Notes: generated by a model not told the origin, from the letters alone. 63,160 nucleotides of DNA from Zygnema cylindricum (GCA_037447655.1 JBBHKE010001956.1:239811-302970); one strand, 5' to 3'; shown: positions 1 through 12,439, numbered from the stretch's first letter. A program made the numbers and translations.

Positions 1-739
1 TTTTTATTCCGATGTATTTCAATTTTGCTTCCCCTTTACTTTCTTACTCTCTGTTTTGATACGTATGTATAGCGTCATTTACTTTTTTTTGATTTTGCGT
101 TTGAATACGGTTCAGCAATGTTCGTTTCCACATCTCCTTTTTTACACACACCCAACTCACTACCAGACTTTGTTGGTTTCCAAAGGTTAGAGCTTCCATT
201 GTACTTTCTCACTCACGATAATTTCAAAAGAATTGATGAAAACGAAAGAAGTTTTTACAAAAATAAAAAATGATATTTAAGCTGTACAACGAATCGGTTT
301 AGAGGGTAGCTTAAAATGTTTTTTTAATAGTGGGTGAATTTTTCTTGCTTGCTCTACATGTTACCTTCGAGATTGGAAACCTTTGGTTGTTTCAGACCAT
401 CACTCAACCCACACACATTTTTTCCTCTACACCTTTGCTTGTAACGACTTGGCATAAGTTTGCGTTTTAGTTTTTTTTCATTTACTGCGATATGTATGCA
501 TAGTTTTGTCTCTCATTCTTTCATTTCCCCTTCGTTTTAACTTTATGTAGCCTTATTTTTTCGATTTTTCGCACTCTTTCGCCCTTTTTTTGCCCACATC
601 TCATTTTTTTCTTTTGAAACTCTCTATGTGCACTTGATTGCATCCATCTTTTCTCATTTGATTTATGTATGTGTTGCACGGTCTAACTTGACTTCATTCA
701 AGTTCGACATAGTTTTCAACAAATACAAAAGACTCGAAA

Positions 740-2310
740 AATTGTTGAACCTTTGGAAGTGTACAAAATTATTGCAACTACATAAAAGCTATTTTTTTTG
801 ACAAAGTGAATGACATCTATAAAGAAATGCAAGAATTGGAAGCCTTGAACATGAAAGCGACATATCACCTAAATAGTCTGACTATTGACGAGAGTGTTAA
901 CCTTATAAAAATAATGGAGAAGCTCGAAAAATATGAGGTGTTTCATTGTAACATGTTACAATTTTTGTTTATTTCACAAGGCGACAAAGCAGGTGTAGTT
1001 CCTCTTCAACTTAACTTGATTGGTGTGATAAATTTCGTGGTAAAACCTTTTGAGAAGATTGTCAACGCTAAAAAATATATGATGTCGTTTCGTCGACGAT
1101 AAATTTGGAATTTGAAAGCATTTCAATTTGTCGTTCGTCAAAATTATCAAACATTAATAATTCTAGATTGCTATGATGCAATATTGGAGAGCATAAGAGT
1201 TCTTGTTGATTCACAAGTCATCTAACTTTGAAATACTCGTCAATAACTCGAAAACATGTGTGATTATTTTTGCTACTTGCAAAAAAAAGTCTATGATGAT
1301 TTTTTATCTTGTGTACGTCTTTAGACGTCTTGACTGGATCGTCGAATATCAAAATATTTTTTTCCCAAATATTACTTTCATTATTCCTCTCAAAGAATTT
1401 TTTTCATATATTCGGGTGAACGATTAATATACAGTCATTACAGTGTCTATTAGTCACAATCTCATTTTAGGTGCTCAATTAAACGATAGAAATGTTTTCA
1501 CAACTTCAAAAAAATATTTTTTTATAAATTGACCTACACGCCACCGTGGAATAAGTTAGAATTTTCCTAATACTTGATGGTTTGTGTGGGTCTTCTTTTT
1601 GAATACAATTTCAAAAAGCGAATTAATTATTTAAAAGGCATAACTTGGCGAGATTTTAGGCCTAATTTGGCAAGTTTTTTTGCGTAACTTTGCGAGATTT
1701 TAAGCCTAAATAAAAAATTACAAAAATTGATCGAATTGATTTCTTAACACGAAAAGTTGATGTATATTTTGATAAATGCTTTTAGTAAATCGCCACTAAC
1801 TTCGTTTCGAGATTCGTTTCAAGATTTCAGATATTGTTATGCGTCGTTTTTTGTGATCCAATTATTGTATTTTGAATGCAAAAAAATCAATCTTTTCAAT
1901 TTCGGGGGATACAATTACGTTTGGCGTGAAAATTCTCATCATTTATTGGGTGGCAGCATATTCGAAGTCTTTACTTTTGAAAAACTTAAATATGACAACA
2001 TATTTCGTGTGAAAGATTTTGAAATATTTTTTTTTTTCAAAAATTACCCTTGAAAAACATTGATTTGTTTTGGGGAAAGAATTTCCATCGTCTGTTGGAA
2101 GAGAAAAAAATGTCGTTTTTGTTTCGTACCCCTAAAAAGACCCGGCTGTATATTTCGTGGCAAAAAATCACTTAATGCTCCCAACGTTGAAAAACCTAAT
2201 TTTATCATTCATTTTGTCAATCTTCATTGGTTTTTTAATCTCGATGTAACTCCAATTTATATGTTTTTTTTGTTTATTGGATGAGTTGTTAGGCGGATAC
2301 CTCAGACAAA
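740..2310 (+). pseudogene. Decayed Crinkler/RHS-like NTPase, copy 1
   Basis: This is a broken relative of the intact Crinkler-like gene at 30992-33016. Scattered open pieces align in order with that protein: 806-1102 matches its coiled-coil region and the segment around residues 150-195 (shared VHCRNLL-like and NIVNA motifs), 1280-1330 matches the LLYLVYVFRRL helix that follows Walker A, 1757-2053 matches residues about 450-530 (HASFFV, LFEVFSLEKLKN), and 2100-2290 matches the tail around residues 560-625. Many stops and frameshifts separate the pieces and the P-loop is not readable, so no protein is expected. It lies tail to tail with copy 2 (2800-4480, minus). Family assignment rests on the intact copy in this window; the decay is seen directly. 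Confidence 0.75.
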
Positions 2311-2339
2311 AAAAATATTTTTTTAGTTGATGTGGCAAG

Positions 2340-2346
2340 GTAGAAA

Positions 2347-2377
<31 letters not shown>

Positions 2378-2379
2378 AA

Positions 2380-2464
<85 letters not shown>

Positions 2465-2640
2465 AAAAAAAAAAATATATATATAAAAAAAAAAAATCAC
2501 AAAAACATAATAAAATAAAAATGACTAAATATAAAAAAAAATAGGAAAAAAAAAAAAATTGGAAAAAAAACAATGAAAAAAAAAAGAAAAAATAAGAAAA
2601 ATTGGAAAAAAAAAACGAAGACAAAAAAAACGATGAACAT
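2340..2640. repeat. Poly-A / A-rich centre of inverted Crinkler pair
   Basis: About 150 bases of almost pure A (2355-2500) followed by A-rich DNA. It sits exactly between the 3' ends of two Crinkler-like pseudogenes in opposite orientation. The poly-F frames here on the minus strand are translation of poly-A and not genes. Confidence 0.9.
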
Positions 2641-2799
2641 GAACGATATTATATTGATTCATATTTGTATATTTTTATACATTTCATTACCTTATCATCA
2701 GTTCGGTTGTTCTAATCCGAAATAAAAATTCTATTCTTAAACAGAATAATACTATCATTTTGACATTTAAATTGAGTGCTATTTATTGAAGAAAATTTA

Positions 2800-4480
2800 T
2801 TTTTTTGCTTGGTGTATCCGCCGAATAACTCATCTTATACAACAAAACAAACATCTAAATTGATGTTTACAACGAGATTCAAAAATCAATCATCATAGAC
2901 AGAACTGACGATAAAATCATGTTTCATTTTCAACGGTAAGACCATTAGTTGACATTTTGCAACAAAATCCATACTTGAGTCATTTTGTGGTTATGAAACA
3001 AAATTGACTCCCACTTCGTTTACAATAGAAAATGCAAATTCCTTCTCTAAAATAAGTTGGTTATCCTTTAGAATTTTTTTTTTTAAAACTCAAATATTGA
3101 GATTTTTGACACGAAATATTTTGCCATTTCTAAGTTATTCCAATAGTAAAAACTTTGACCATATTGCCACCCAAAAAAACATAAAAAATTCTACCACAAT
3201 TGTAATTGCATCCCCTAAAATTGAGAGGATTGTTCATTTTGCATTCAAAATACAATTTTTGGGTAACAAAAAACTACATATGACGATATCTAAGATCTTG
3301 AAATATGTTGGTGGGTTTATATAAAATAGATTGAAGAAAGTCGGTGGCGGTTTAATAAAAACATTTCCCAAAATGTACATCAACTGTTCGGGTTTAGAAA
3401 CTCAATCGATCAATTTTTGTAATTTTTAATCTAGTTGTTCAAATTCTCTTGTAGGTTTAAAAATTTCGCCACAGTACGTCTTTAAAATAATTAATTCGAT
3501 CTTCAAAATGTTTATCAAAAAAGCGCCCTCCGCAAACCATCGAGTATTGGGAAAATTCTAACTTATTCCACAATGGCATGTAGGGCGATTTATGTAAATT
3601 TGTTTTCTTTAAGTTGTAAAAATATTTCTCATGTTTTAGTGATCCAGCTAAAATTAAAATGTGGCCAAAAAATAATTCAATGACAACAACGAATAAACAA
3701 ATGGCTTTTTTCTTGTTGAAATTGAATTTAAAACCGTATAATAATCGTCTATCCGAATACATAACGAAAATTCATTGTGAAACAGTTATAAAAATAATAT
3801 TGGAAAAAAAAGATTTTGGCATTTGACGATTTAGCCAATACGTCTAAAGACATACACACGCTAAAAAAATATCATCAACTTTCCAATGCCGAGAATAGTC
3901 GCACATTTTTTCGAGTTACAACAAATATTATGGAGGTAGGGGAGTCATGATTTTGCAACCAAACTCGTATACTCTCTATTATTTCATTGTAGCAATCTCA
4001 AATTGTTAATATCCGATAAGTTTGGCGATTGAAAAATTGAAAGACCTTGAATTCCAAATATTTTGTCGACGTAACGACATGATATTTCTTTTTAAGTGTT
4101 GACAATCTTCTCGAGAGGTTTTACCACCATATCCATCACACTAATCGGGTTAAGTTGAAAAAGAACTACACCAATCTTGTCGACTTGTGAAACAATCAAA
4201 AATTTAACATGTTAAGATAAAATACCTCATTTTTTTTATCTTTTCTTATTTAAAAAGGTTAAAGCTCTCGTCAATAGTTAGATTGTTTGGGTAATATGTA
4301 GCTTTCATCTCCAAGGTTTCCATTTTTTTCTATTTCTTTTTAGATGTCTTCCAATTTGTCAAAAAAATTGGCCTCTTTGTAGTTGCAATAACTTTGTATA
4401 CGCTCAAGGGTTTAACATTTTTTCGAGGATTTTGTATTTGTTGAAAAGAATGTCGAACTTCAATCGGGTCAACTCTTCCC
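2800..4480 (-). pseudogene. Decayed Crinkler/RHS-like NTPase, copy 2
   Basis: Second broken copy, on the minus strand. The longest open piece, 3457-3762, matches residues about 313-410 of the intact protein (YMPLW, EFS..S.VC, ERI.YF motifs). The plus-strand text at 3010-3330 is the reverse complement of the residue 450-570 region, and 2830-2930 is the reverse complement of the tail. Around 3890-3925 the reverse complement still shows the region after the P-loop, but with stops. Together with copy 1 it forms an inverted repeat with arms of roughly 1.7-2 kb. The two relics are diverged from each other and from the intact gene, so duplication is not recent. Confidence 0.72.
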
Positions 4481-5260
4481 GTGCAACACATAGATAAATC
4501 AAATGACACGAGATGGATGAAATCACGTGGACATGTGGAGTATTAAAAGAAAAAAGTGAGATGTGGGTAAAAAAAAGACGGTCGAGAGAGAAATTCCAAA
4601 AAAATAAAGCTACATAGAGTAAAATAAAAAGAGGAAAAAGAATAAAGAGACAAAAATTTGCATAATTGTCTCGGTTTATAAAAAGTGACTAAAAAGCAAA
4701 CTTGTGTCGAGTGGTTACAATGAAAGATGCATAGGAGAAAAATGTTTGAAGGAGGAGAGGTGGACTAAAATAGTGAAAAGGTGTGAATCTAAAAGGTAAC
4801 ATAAAAGAGTGCTCATTTGTGTTGTTATGGTTTTCTCAAATGTTTTTTTTTTTTCAAAAAGGTTTTTATTTTGACTGTATATTGGACATGTTGGTTAGCT
4901 TTATTACAAAAATTTATACGATCATTACTCTTTTCATCGCTCACTTTAAAAAAAAAAGTTTTCCCAAATATTTTATCTTTTTCAAAAAGTTTTCTATTAT
5001 TGACTATGATTTGGGCATGTTGCTTATAGTTGTGTGCCATCGAATGTTACAATAATTTACAAAATCATTACTCTTTTCATCTCAAGCTTCAAAAAAAGAT
5101 AAGAGATGCCATATTTTACAAAAAAAATTACAAATTTTTAGTACACATGTTTGCTAATTTTTCTATACCACTCTTGTCAAATAAATATTAAAGTGAGAGA
5201 TAAAACAAAAAAAATGAAGGTTCAAAAAATATAAATAAAAATAATTCAACTCTTTCAATT
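4480..5260. other. Conserved 5' flank of Crinkler copies, no gene
   Basis: The sequence upstream of copy 2 resembles the sequence upstream of the intact gene (33017-33480): shared runs include an AGTGAGAT motif, a TTTGCAT..TTGTCTCG-like stretch, AGAGTGCTCATTTGTG, and a TTTTTCAAAAAGGTTTTTATTTTG-like block. The mirror-image flank of copy 1 (430-700) shares it too. The repeated unit is therefore longer than the coding region. No coding capacity is seen. Confidence 0.5.
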
Positions 5261-7380
5261 TTTGATAGAGAGTGAGGAAACCATTATTATAGTTTATCTC
5301 TTTTCTGCGCATTCATTCTCATTTCTATACAACTTTTTTCCCCCATCTCATTTTCATTTCCACACAACTTTCTTCCCCTCCTCTCTATCCCTCTTTTTTT
5401 ACAAATTGGTACCTTATACCTTACTTAAGGGTATGTTCAGTGACCAAGTTTGGCTTGGGTTTAAGGTTTTTCAAGATTTCACAATTCAAAAAGTAACTTC
5501 CGCAAACCGTTCGCAACTATTATTATATAAGCTATTATTATTATATAAACGTAACTGGCAATTTTGACGAATTTACCAAAACTTTCTTTTTAAAACCCGT
5601 TTGTTATTTTCAAACTGGGCTTACCTCCAAAACCGGATTTTTACTTTTCAAAATCAGGGTTTTTGTAAACAAGGTGTCTTATCAAAAAGAGAAAATTTAT
5701 TGCAAATTTGCTTAAAAGACCATTAAGTACTATGGATATTACGTAAAAAAGATCAAAATTCATTTTCGAGAGGGGGCAAAGGTGAATGTAGTCGTCTTTC
5801 TCGACCAAGTTTGCATGAGAGGGAGAGGGAGAGAAAAATGTCTTGGTTGTCTTAAGTTTTTTGGGGAAGTCGAGGCGCGAAAGGGGTATATGCATCTTTT
5901 TACTTCTCGGTTGTTTTTTCTTTTTACTTCTCAATTACTTCCTTACCTCCGAAGGAAATTAAAGCGTTAATGCCTTATAAGACCGAATGGCATTATTTAT
6001 CTCAAAATGTAATAGGGAAAAAAAAAGATTTTCTAATCAATGAAGAAAAGGTCATCAAGAGGGGAAGATGGAACTCGCCTATTACTGCATCGGTTTCAAA
6101 ATACGAAAACCATTAAAAGGCCGAACATTTTTTTTGTTTCACTGTACAGTATATACCGTACAATAGATACTTCGTACATTATTTACTATGTTGAATCCCA
6201 CAAAATGTACATTTAGTCCAGAATTTAGTGTCCCAATTTAAGTTTGTTAGTGTCCACAGAAACGTTTTTTTTTTTTTTTTTACTTTGTTTCTTGAAGTGA
6301 AATTAATAAGGTTTAATTGTTGTTAAACTATGTTTACCGGTACCTTGTGTTACCTTGTGCACCACGCGTTGTGTACGTATACCGTATTGTATATTGAACG
6401 GCGAAACATTATTCCAAGATTTTCGAGGTTTTGGCAGTTTATACTTCTGCACCCATCCGCAAGAGGTATAGACACTTTTTGCCCCTTCAACTCTTTCAAG
6501 TCTTCTGGAAAAAATAAACGCATTTAAAAAACAGAAAAGAGCATATATACCTTTGCGGATCAAATTCATTAAAAATCTTAATACAATTGAAAAACAAAAG
6601 GTAAGGTCTTTTCCTTTCCCCCTGTTTTTTTTATGTCAACGCTATTGTTAGCCTGTTCGAGAAAGACAACCACATTCACCCTCCCCCCCCTCTCGATAGC
6701 GAAGCATCCTCTCTTTACGCATTATCCACAGTAATATACAGTCTCCAAGTCAAACTTTGCGATTTTGTTTTCTTTTGTTTGACCCCTAGTTTATGGAAAC
6801 AAACTTTGATTTTGTAAAGAAAAAACTTGGTTTGAAAAGTAAGCCCTAGTTTGGAAAAATATAAACAGATTTAAAACTAAAAGTCTTTGTCGTACCTGCC
6901 AAAGTACTAAAAACTGCGAATTACTGCGTAATTTTTGTAGGAGTTACTTTCTTAATTGTGAAAACCAAATAAAACCTAGCAACCCAAAAATCCTTGAAAA
7001 ACCCTCGGAAAAGATCTAAAATAGAGATATCCCGAGTGAAGGTTCCATGTAACTTTTGTACCGCAAGTTGAACATAAGAGAGTAAAGCTCCAAATAAGAA
7101 AAACTACAATGGGAAAAAATAGAAGATCGTCTCTCGAAAAGTGATTGTTACATTTGCATTAACGTTATTTACATTCTCAAACAACTCCTACTCTGTCGAA
7201 AGTTGAATTATATTTTGAGCCTAGAGATCAAAATTCTAGACCTGAGTTCTAAAATCGAAATTCTGAGTTCGAAGTTTGAAACTTGAGTTAAAAATTGTGA
7301 ACGTAAGAGTTCTGAATTTCGAACGCCTTCAGGGCTCAAAACATTGCGCTGCTAATCCTGAATTTTGAATCTTTACTTCT
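5260..7380. other. No recognisable gene
   Basis: AT-rich DNA with short random frames only. A T tract lies at 6267-6283. The stretch 5420-5460 has the look of a DNA-transposon end (GGGTATGTTCAGTGACC), but I could not find the matching opposite end. Confidence 0.6.
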
Positions 7381-8180
7381 CACTTATGACTCTTGACTTC
7401 CAAGTCATGATTTGGATGAAGGGGTTGAATTAGATTGGAAGAATGTAGTTTCAGGGATTTCAATTAAAAATATGATTATGTTTGACATTGTTTTGCTCCA
7501 AAATTTGTGCCTAAAATTTGAAGGTTTTTTTGAAGGATTCGAAATGTTGATCATAAAAGGATTAAAATTGAAAGATTTAAGGTTTTTGAGAGGATTTAGG
7601 TTGAAAAGAGAAAGATTAGAAGAATTAGGGTTTTTTCGAGGAAGTAGATAAAAAGGATATATGTTGAAAGAATGTCGATTAGGAAAAGGATTATGTTAAC
7701 GGCTTATGCTCATTGGTTTGTGCCCAATAAATTAGGGTTTTTTTTAGAGGACTTAGATTGAAAAGACATCGAAAAAATTGAGAATAAAAAGATCTAGATG
7801 AAAGGATTTCGGGTTATCTTGTGGAAATAATTTGAAAAGATGTAGATTGAAAGGATTCATATTAGGAATAAAAGTATGTTTGATGCATTTTGCTCCAAAA
7901 TCTGTGCCCAAAATTATGGGGTCCATTAGAAAGATTTGATTGAAAAGATTTCGATTGAAAGATTTAGGGTTTTGTAGCGAAATTAAAGAAAAAGATTTAG
8001 ATTAAAAAAATGATTTTGTTTAATCTGGTTTTACTCCAAAATCTGTAGAGATACTTACAATGTGCAAAGAAAATTGATCCGCAAATCGTTGAACCGCGGT
8101 TAGGGAGGCGAGGGAGGACACAACGGATGTGATGTGACGTGACAACAACTTCAACATAGTAAATCCGGTGTGGAAACTCA
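7380..8180 (+). repeat. Degenerate internal repeats of a dispersed family
   Basis: Three to four imperfect units, each containing a GATTTAGATTGAAAAGA-like core and ending near TTGCTCCAAAATCTGTGCC. The same order of motifs, including a terminal GTGACGTGACA..CAACAACTT block (8130-8160), recurs at 15120-15360 in the same orientation, so this is a dispersed repeat. The small frame at 7412-7651 is part of the repeat and is not considered a gene. Confidence 0.55.
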
Positions 8181-9640
8181 TGTCCCCTCCCAAATTGAAA
8201 ACAAATCCAAATCCAACTAAGTTTTTACGTCATTTTTTAAAACGAAAAATTGCAATGCACATCCAACACAAAAAACATTCGTTATAGATCTTTCACACTC
8301 TGAGAAGTTAGGATATCAAGCTTAAAATCTTTTAAATATGAATTTTGAAAATCTATTTCATGTTGAATTCTACTAAAAACCAGACCATTTTGATAATTCC
8401 GCATCTTGAAAAAATAATTTGTTAAAAGTTGTAGCACTTCAGATTTCTTAATTTCTTAAGTAGAGGAAAAATAAAAAGCCAAAAACAGTTGTCGATTTTT
8501 CAATAAGTACATTAATGCACAACTTGTACCAAGATCGTGATAGAATACATCTTTTAAACATGTATTGCTTTGATCTTTTGGTGCACACTCCAACATATGA
8601 TTCAAGTATGGGAGCCACTAGATTTGTTCTAGTATATTTAACAAGAATGTTTAAAATGACGGCTGACTCTGTCCGCCGTCTCACGGACTGACACGTGTCC
8701 CTAGAGTGTACCAAGCCTGTGTACTCCCTTCGGAGTTACACACCACACTAACACCTGTCTACTATAATTCAGTCTGTACACAAAAGTGACTAAGTTCTTA
8801 ATATCTTTCCCACACACTAGATATAGAGAGTACTAAAGGTTTCCAAAACAACAATAGGCAAAATAGTTCCAAAGTTAGATATTATATAGTCACTAAGATA
8901 TGCATCTGATTCTAACAAGCCTTATTAAGTTAGTACGTTATGTATAAATCATATTAACTTAGTAAAGGTTATGTAATGTATGAATTGAAGATGCATTTTT
9001 GATATGTATAAACAACTAGATTATTGCAAAAAAACTTGTTTCAATGTAATATGTTGTATTAAAAATCGTTGAAAAGTCGATCACAAAAATGTTATGCAAT
9101 TTTTCCACTGGTTGTCAAAATGTGAATTTTTATTCTTTATTTCGGGCCATACAAGCGTTCTAGTGAATTATCTGTTCGTTCGCTTACCTTGCTAAGTTAG
9201 ATAAGCCTTGAAAAATCCTTATGACCTCAACCAATTTTCACTGGTTCGGGTTGGACAAGTCATAAAAAACTGAGAACCAAGGCAAATTGTTTGTATCAAG
9301 CATTCGAACATTTAAATGATATGACCAAAGCGTTTTTTTGCTTTAATTTCGTCATATACTCGTACTTGAGTAACTTTTTTTACACACGGAACTCGTTAAG
9401 ATTGTCATTCGTTGGACAACAGAAAGAATCATACTTTTCGTCTCAAAGGTAGAAATAACACATTCTTTTGATGGTAACATATAGATATGATTACCGACGT
9501 CGAGCATGCCTGATTAATCGTGAGGGAAAGGCCCACACCCCGGAGTCGTCGGCATTGGAGTCATGCAAATAAAACCCGAATGCGAATGCTTCCCAAAATG
9601 ATGCTCATGCACACTGCTGCCTGCATCCCTCCCATAGATA
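8180..9640. other. No recognisable gene
   Basis: AT-rich sequence without an ORF that resembles a known family. From about 9480 the base composition becomes more GC-rich as the Ty3/gypsy relic is approached. Confidence 0.6.
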
Positions 9641-9641
9641 T

Positions 9642-9753
9642 GCCTGCAAAATAAGAGGGATGATTGAACAGGGTATATTGCCTGCAAAATAAGAGGGATG
9701 ATTGAACAGGGTATATTGCCTGCAAAATAAGAGGGATGATTGAACAGGGTATA
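9642..9753. repeat. 38-bp tandem repeat, three copies
   Basis: Three almost identical 38-bp units beginning GCCTGCAAAATAAGAGGGAT start at 9642, 9680 and 9718. They lie just beyond the 3' side of the retrotransposon relic. Confidence 0.92.
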
Positions 9754-9884
9754 GGGATGAGCGCAGGGGGAAGGCGAAAGTTATCCCCTCCCCCTTCCTT
9801 TCCTCCCCTTTGGCCGGTGAAAGGGATTTGGGTCTTGGTAATCGGGCCGATATCCCAATTTCCCCCCCTCTTAGTCAACCGTGA

Positions 9885-10152
9885 CTAAGATATAAAAACA
9901 TTTACCCGCTCCATTCGCAGATCCCACAGAACTAGGTGCGGGAGGGTAAAGGGTGTGGCTCCCAACAGGCAGGGAGAGAGGCTGAATGCCAACACTGACC
10001 ACACTGATGGCACACTGATGGCAGACCAATATGTCGTGCTGTTGGGAGGACTGATTGCAAGCTGATGAACAGGAAGGAGGATCGGCAAAGTAAGTAAAGT
10101 GGAAAGTGGGTTCGTCTTCAAATCCTCGAAGATGGCTGGTGGCCACATTCAT
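9885..10152 (-). pseudogene. Cys-rich C-terminal remnant, possibly PHD-like
   Basis: Downstream of the integrase, an open stretch carries CSACNQSSQQHDILVCHQC, a CxxC...CxxC pattern like the start of a PHD-type zinc finger. The following half is out of frame and a 12-base duplication (GCCATCAGTGT twice) disturbs it. The PHD reading is an inference from spacing only. Confidence 0.35.
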
Positions 10153-10185
10153 CTAATTCTCTTTAATTCGTCGCCCATCCTTTCC

Positions 10186-11169
10186 CTATAGTGTAAGAAC
10201 CCCTTTATTGGAAACTTCAACCATTTTTAAAATTACCCTCCCTGTCTTCTGTTGCATTCGATATACAAAGTCTCTCGGCATAAATCGTCGCTGCCGAGGC
10301 ACATTATTCCCGCTCCGGCATTGAGAATACCACAACAAATCTCGGTGTTGAGCCGCCTGCAAATTGCCCATGGCAAGAGGCATCTCTCCGTGGAAGATCT
10401 TGGCTCTGTCGGCGATTAGTTTTTCGACCCCCTTTGTCATCCATCTCCGAAGGACTACCGCTTGGGCCGATGGAGCCCCGGGCAGGATGGGATGAGCCTG
10501 CTTGCTGAATCTGTAACCCATAGCAATCCAAGGCACTATTCTGTCCCACTCTCCGAAATCTTCTTCAACTGCATATTTCCGTGGTGACCGCTTCACTGTC
10601 TGTACGCACCTTTCGGCCAAACCGTCGGCTTGAGGGTGGTCACGGCTGGTCAACCGTTGGTCAATTAGGCATTTTATCAAGAGGTTGGAAAAATCTCCAG
10701 CGAATTCGGAGCCTTTCTCAGTTAGAACTTCCGCATGCGCCTCGAATTGGGCTAAAACCCTTTGGAAAACGGCATTTGCAATTGCCTTGGACTTCTTACG
10801 GGGCAAAACCACCAACTTGATCCACTTGGCAAAATGTTCTATCACGACCAACACGAAGCGGTTTCCACGCATGCTGGTCTGAAGAGGTCCCAAAAGATCC
10901 AATGACCACCGATAAAACATCCCTCGGATAGGAAGCGAATGAAACTCAGTCCCGCCCTTTTTTTCAAAAGCTGCCTTAACTCGATTGCATGAGGAGCAAA
11001 TCTTCACAATTCGGTTGACTTGGGTCCGCAACCAATGCCACCAATAAGAGCCCGTAACAAAGGAAGTGGTCCGTTTTTGCCCGAATAGTCCACAATGCCG
11101 ATGGGGATTGGAAATCATAGTTTCTCGGTCAAAGGGGGGAGGAACCACTTTCCTCGTACGGTCCGACAA
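10186..11169 (-). CDS. Ty3/gypsy integrase fragment
   Basis: 327 codons. An N-terminal zinc-binding part is degenerate: HRHCGLFGQKRTT, then YWWHWL, then CSSC. The rve core follows: DLLGP supplies the first catalytic Asp (residues about 90-95), HPQADGLAER supplies the Glu (about 178-187). The second Asp is replaced: the expected TDxGxEF reads TEKGSEF (about residue 150). After the core, RFMPRDFVYRMQQ and EVSNKGVLTL resemble the C-terminal chromatin-binding end of these integrases. The D-to-E change makes catalysis doubtful. The start is arbitrary because the frame enters from the polyprotein. Confidence 0.85.
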   Translation of the reverse strand: MSDRTRKVVPPPFDRETMISNPHRHCGLFGQKRTTSFVTGSYWWHWLRTQVNRIVKICSSCNRVKAAFEKKGGTEFHSLPIRGMFYRWSLDLLGPLQTSMRGNRFVLVVIEHFAKWIKLVVLPRKKSKAIANAVFQRVLAQFEAHAEVLTEKGSEFAGDFSNLLIKCLIDQRLTSRDHPQADGLAERCVQTVKRSPRKYAVEEDFGEWDRIVPWIAMGYRFSKQAHPILPGAPSAQAVVLRRWMTKGVEKLIADRAKIFHGEMPLAMGNLQAAQHRDLLWYSQCRSGNNVPRQRRFMPRDFVYRMQQKTGRVILKMVEVSNKGVLTL

Positions 11170-11319
11170 TTACCGAAAGAGGACGCGTGTGTCCCAATCA
11201 TACGCGGCCATATGGCTTTGTCCTCGGATAATGGAACTCTAGTCAAGTGGGGAAAAGGTGACCCCTGCTGGATAGATTGGAGAGCATCGGGGTCGTTCAG
11301 ATGTCCTTCCGTCTTGCCT

Positions 11320-11833
11320 TTATGGGCGCCTGTCCCTCCACGTCAGCCTAGAAAGTTGACAGCTCCCCCCCAGATGGAGGAAGCCAGATAAAAGCAAAGG
11401 ATGCTCAAATGATTCCCAGATTGATCTCAGGGTCTTCATCATGCCGAGACCCGGTAGAATCCATGGTGGAGGGATCAAGATTCCGGCTAAGTTGTCGGCA
11501 TTCCCATGGATTTCCCCTACTCTATGAACAATGTCGAAATCATATTCGTGCAGGATAAAAACCCATCTGGCGAGTTTGCCGGTTTGCTTATTTTTTTCCA
11601 TGATCGGTTTACTTACTTTTTTCCATGATCCATTTTAGGGGTTGGTGATCCGTAATCAGTGTGAAATGGACTCCATACAAATAAGGCCGGAAATGCTCGA
11701 TGGGCCAAACCGCTGCGAGTAACTCTCCGTGATAACTGCTATAATTCTCCTCTGCTTTGTTGTTGCTTCTGCTGGCGTAGGCCACCACATATTCAGCTCC
11801 GGCATCATCGACTTGAGCCAAAACCGCTCCCAA
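11320..11833 (-). pseudogene. Ty3/gypsy RNase H region, frameshifted
   Basis: Two overlapping reading frames. The first (11609-11833) has GAVLAQ, YASRSNNKAEENYS, E and LITDHQPLKWI, the usual RNase H signature including the TDH motif. The second (11320-11601) continues with TGKLARWVFILHEYDFDIVH and NADNLAG. A short duplication around 11600-11625 shifts the frame between them. Confidence 0.85.
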
Positions 11834-11845
11834 TCCAAACTTGCT

Positions 11846-12430
11846 TCAATTAGTATAAAAGAGAAATGGTCTTTGGTGATCACGCATCCGGAGCACGCAT
11901 TGTTGCTTTAGAGCATCCTTCAAGAATAGGAAGGAGATCTGTTGTTCTTCTGCCCACTGCCACTCTTGGTCGTTTCGCAATAGCTGGTTAAGGGGATGGG
12001 CGTGACTACTGAACTCGGGGATAAACTGCCGATGGTAATTGGCCAGACCCAAAAAGGTGCGAAGGGGCGAGATGTCCCGTGGTGGGGGAAGAGCGTCAAG
12101 GGCTGCCACCTTGACCATGTGGGGACCCACAGTCCCATGAGTCATCTCATGTCCGAGGTAAATGATTTTCTACACCTCAAAAATACCTTTGGCCGGGTGA
12201 CATTTCAAGCCCGCTGCTTGGAGTGCCCGGGGAACGATCAAGACATGCTCCAAGTGTTCGTCAAAGGTCTTTGAGAATATAATAACATCATCAATATAGC
12301 ATCGGGCACAATCAATTCCTCGGAGCGCTTCGTCCATTCTCGTTGGAATTTGGCCGCTGCATTATTAAGCCCGAAGGGCATGTAAATCAATTCATAAAAT
12401 CTAAAACTAGCCCATAATGCATTTCTCTCC
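11846..12430 (-). pseudogene. Ty3/gypsy reverse transcriptase, C-terminal part
   Basis: The piece 11846-12145 has the RT connection motif FLGLANYHRQFIPEFSSHA. Upstream (higher coordinates) the minus strand reads YELIYMPFGLNNAAAKFQRE, and in another frame YIDDVIIFS, so at least one frameshift separates the RT fingers/palm from the YIDD site. Similarity ends near 12430. Confidence 0.82.
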
Positions 12431-12439
12431 CTGTGCTTC

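Larger units (their letters stand above)
9885..12430 (-). pseudogene. Truncated Ty3/gypsy retrotransposon pol
   Basis: On the minus strand the order is reverse transcriptase, RNase H, integrase and then a Cys-rich remnant, the order of Ty3/gypsy elements. The RT catalytic YIDD is read from the complement of 12276-12310, preceded by YMPFGLNNA (about 12390-12350). Gag, protease and the N-terminal part of RT are absent: similarity stops near 12430, where unrelated sequence begins. Several frameshifts split the polyprotein, including a short duplication of the TTTTTCCATGATC type near 11600-11625 between RNase H halves. The element therefore cannot be autonomous. Confidence 0.88.

Noticed and set aside
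2168-2624. Poly-Phe frames on the minus strand
   Set aside because: Translation of poly-A between two pseudogenes.
9642-9753. Possible CRISPR array (38-bp repeats)
   Set aside because: Units are directly adjacent with no spacers, and the genome is eukaryotic.
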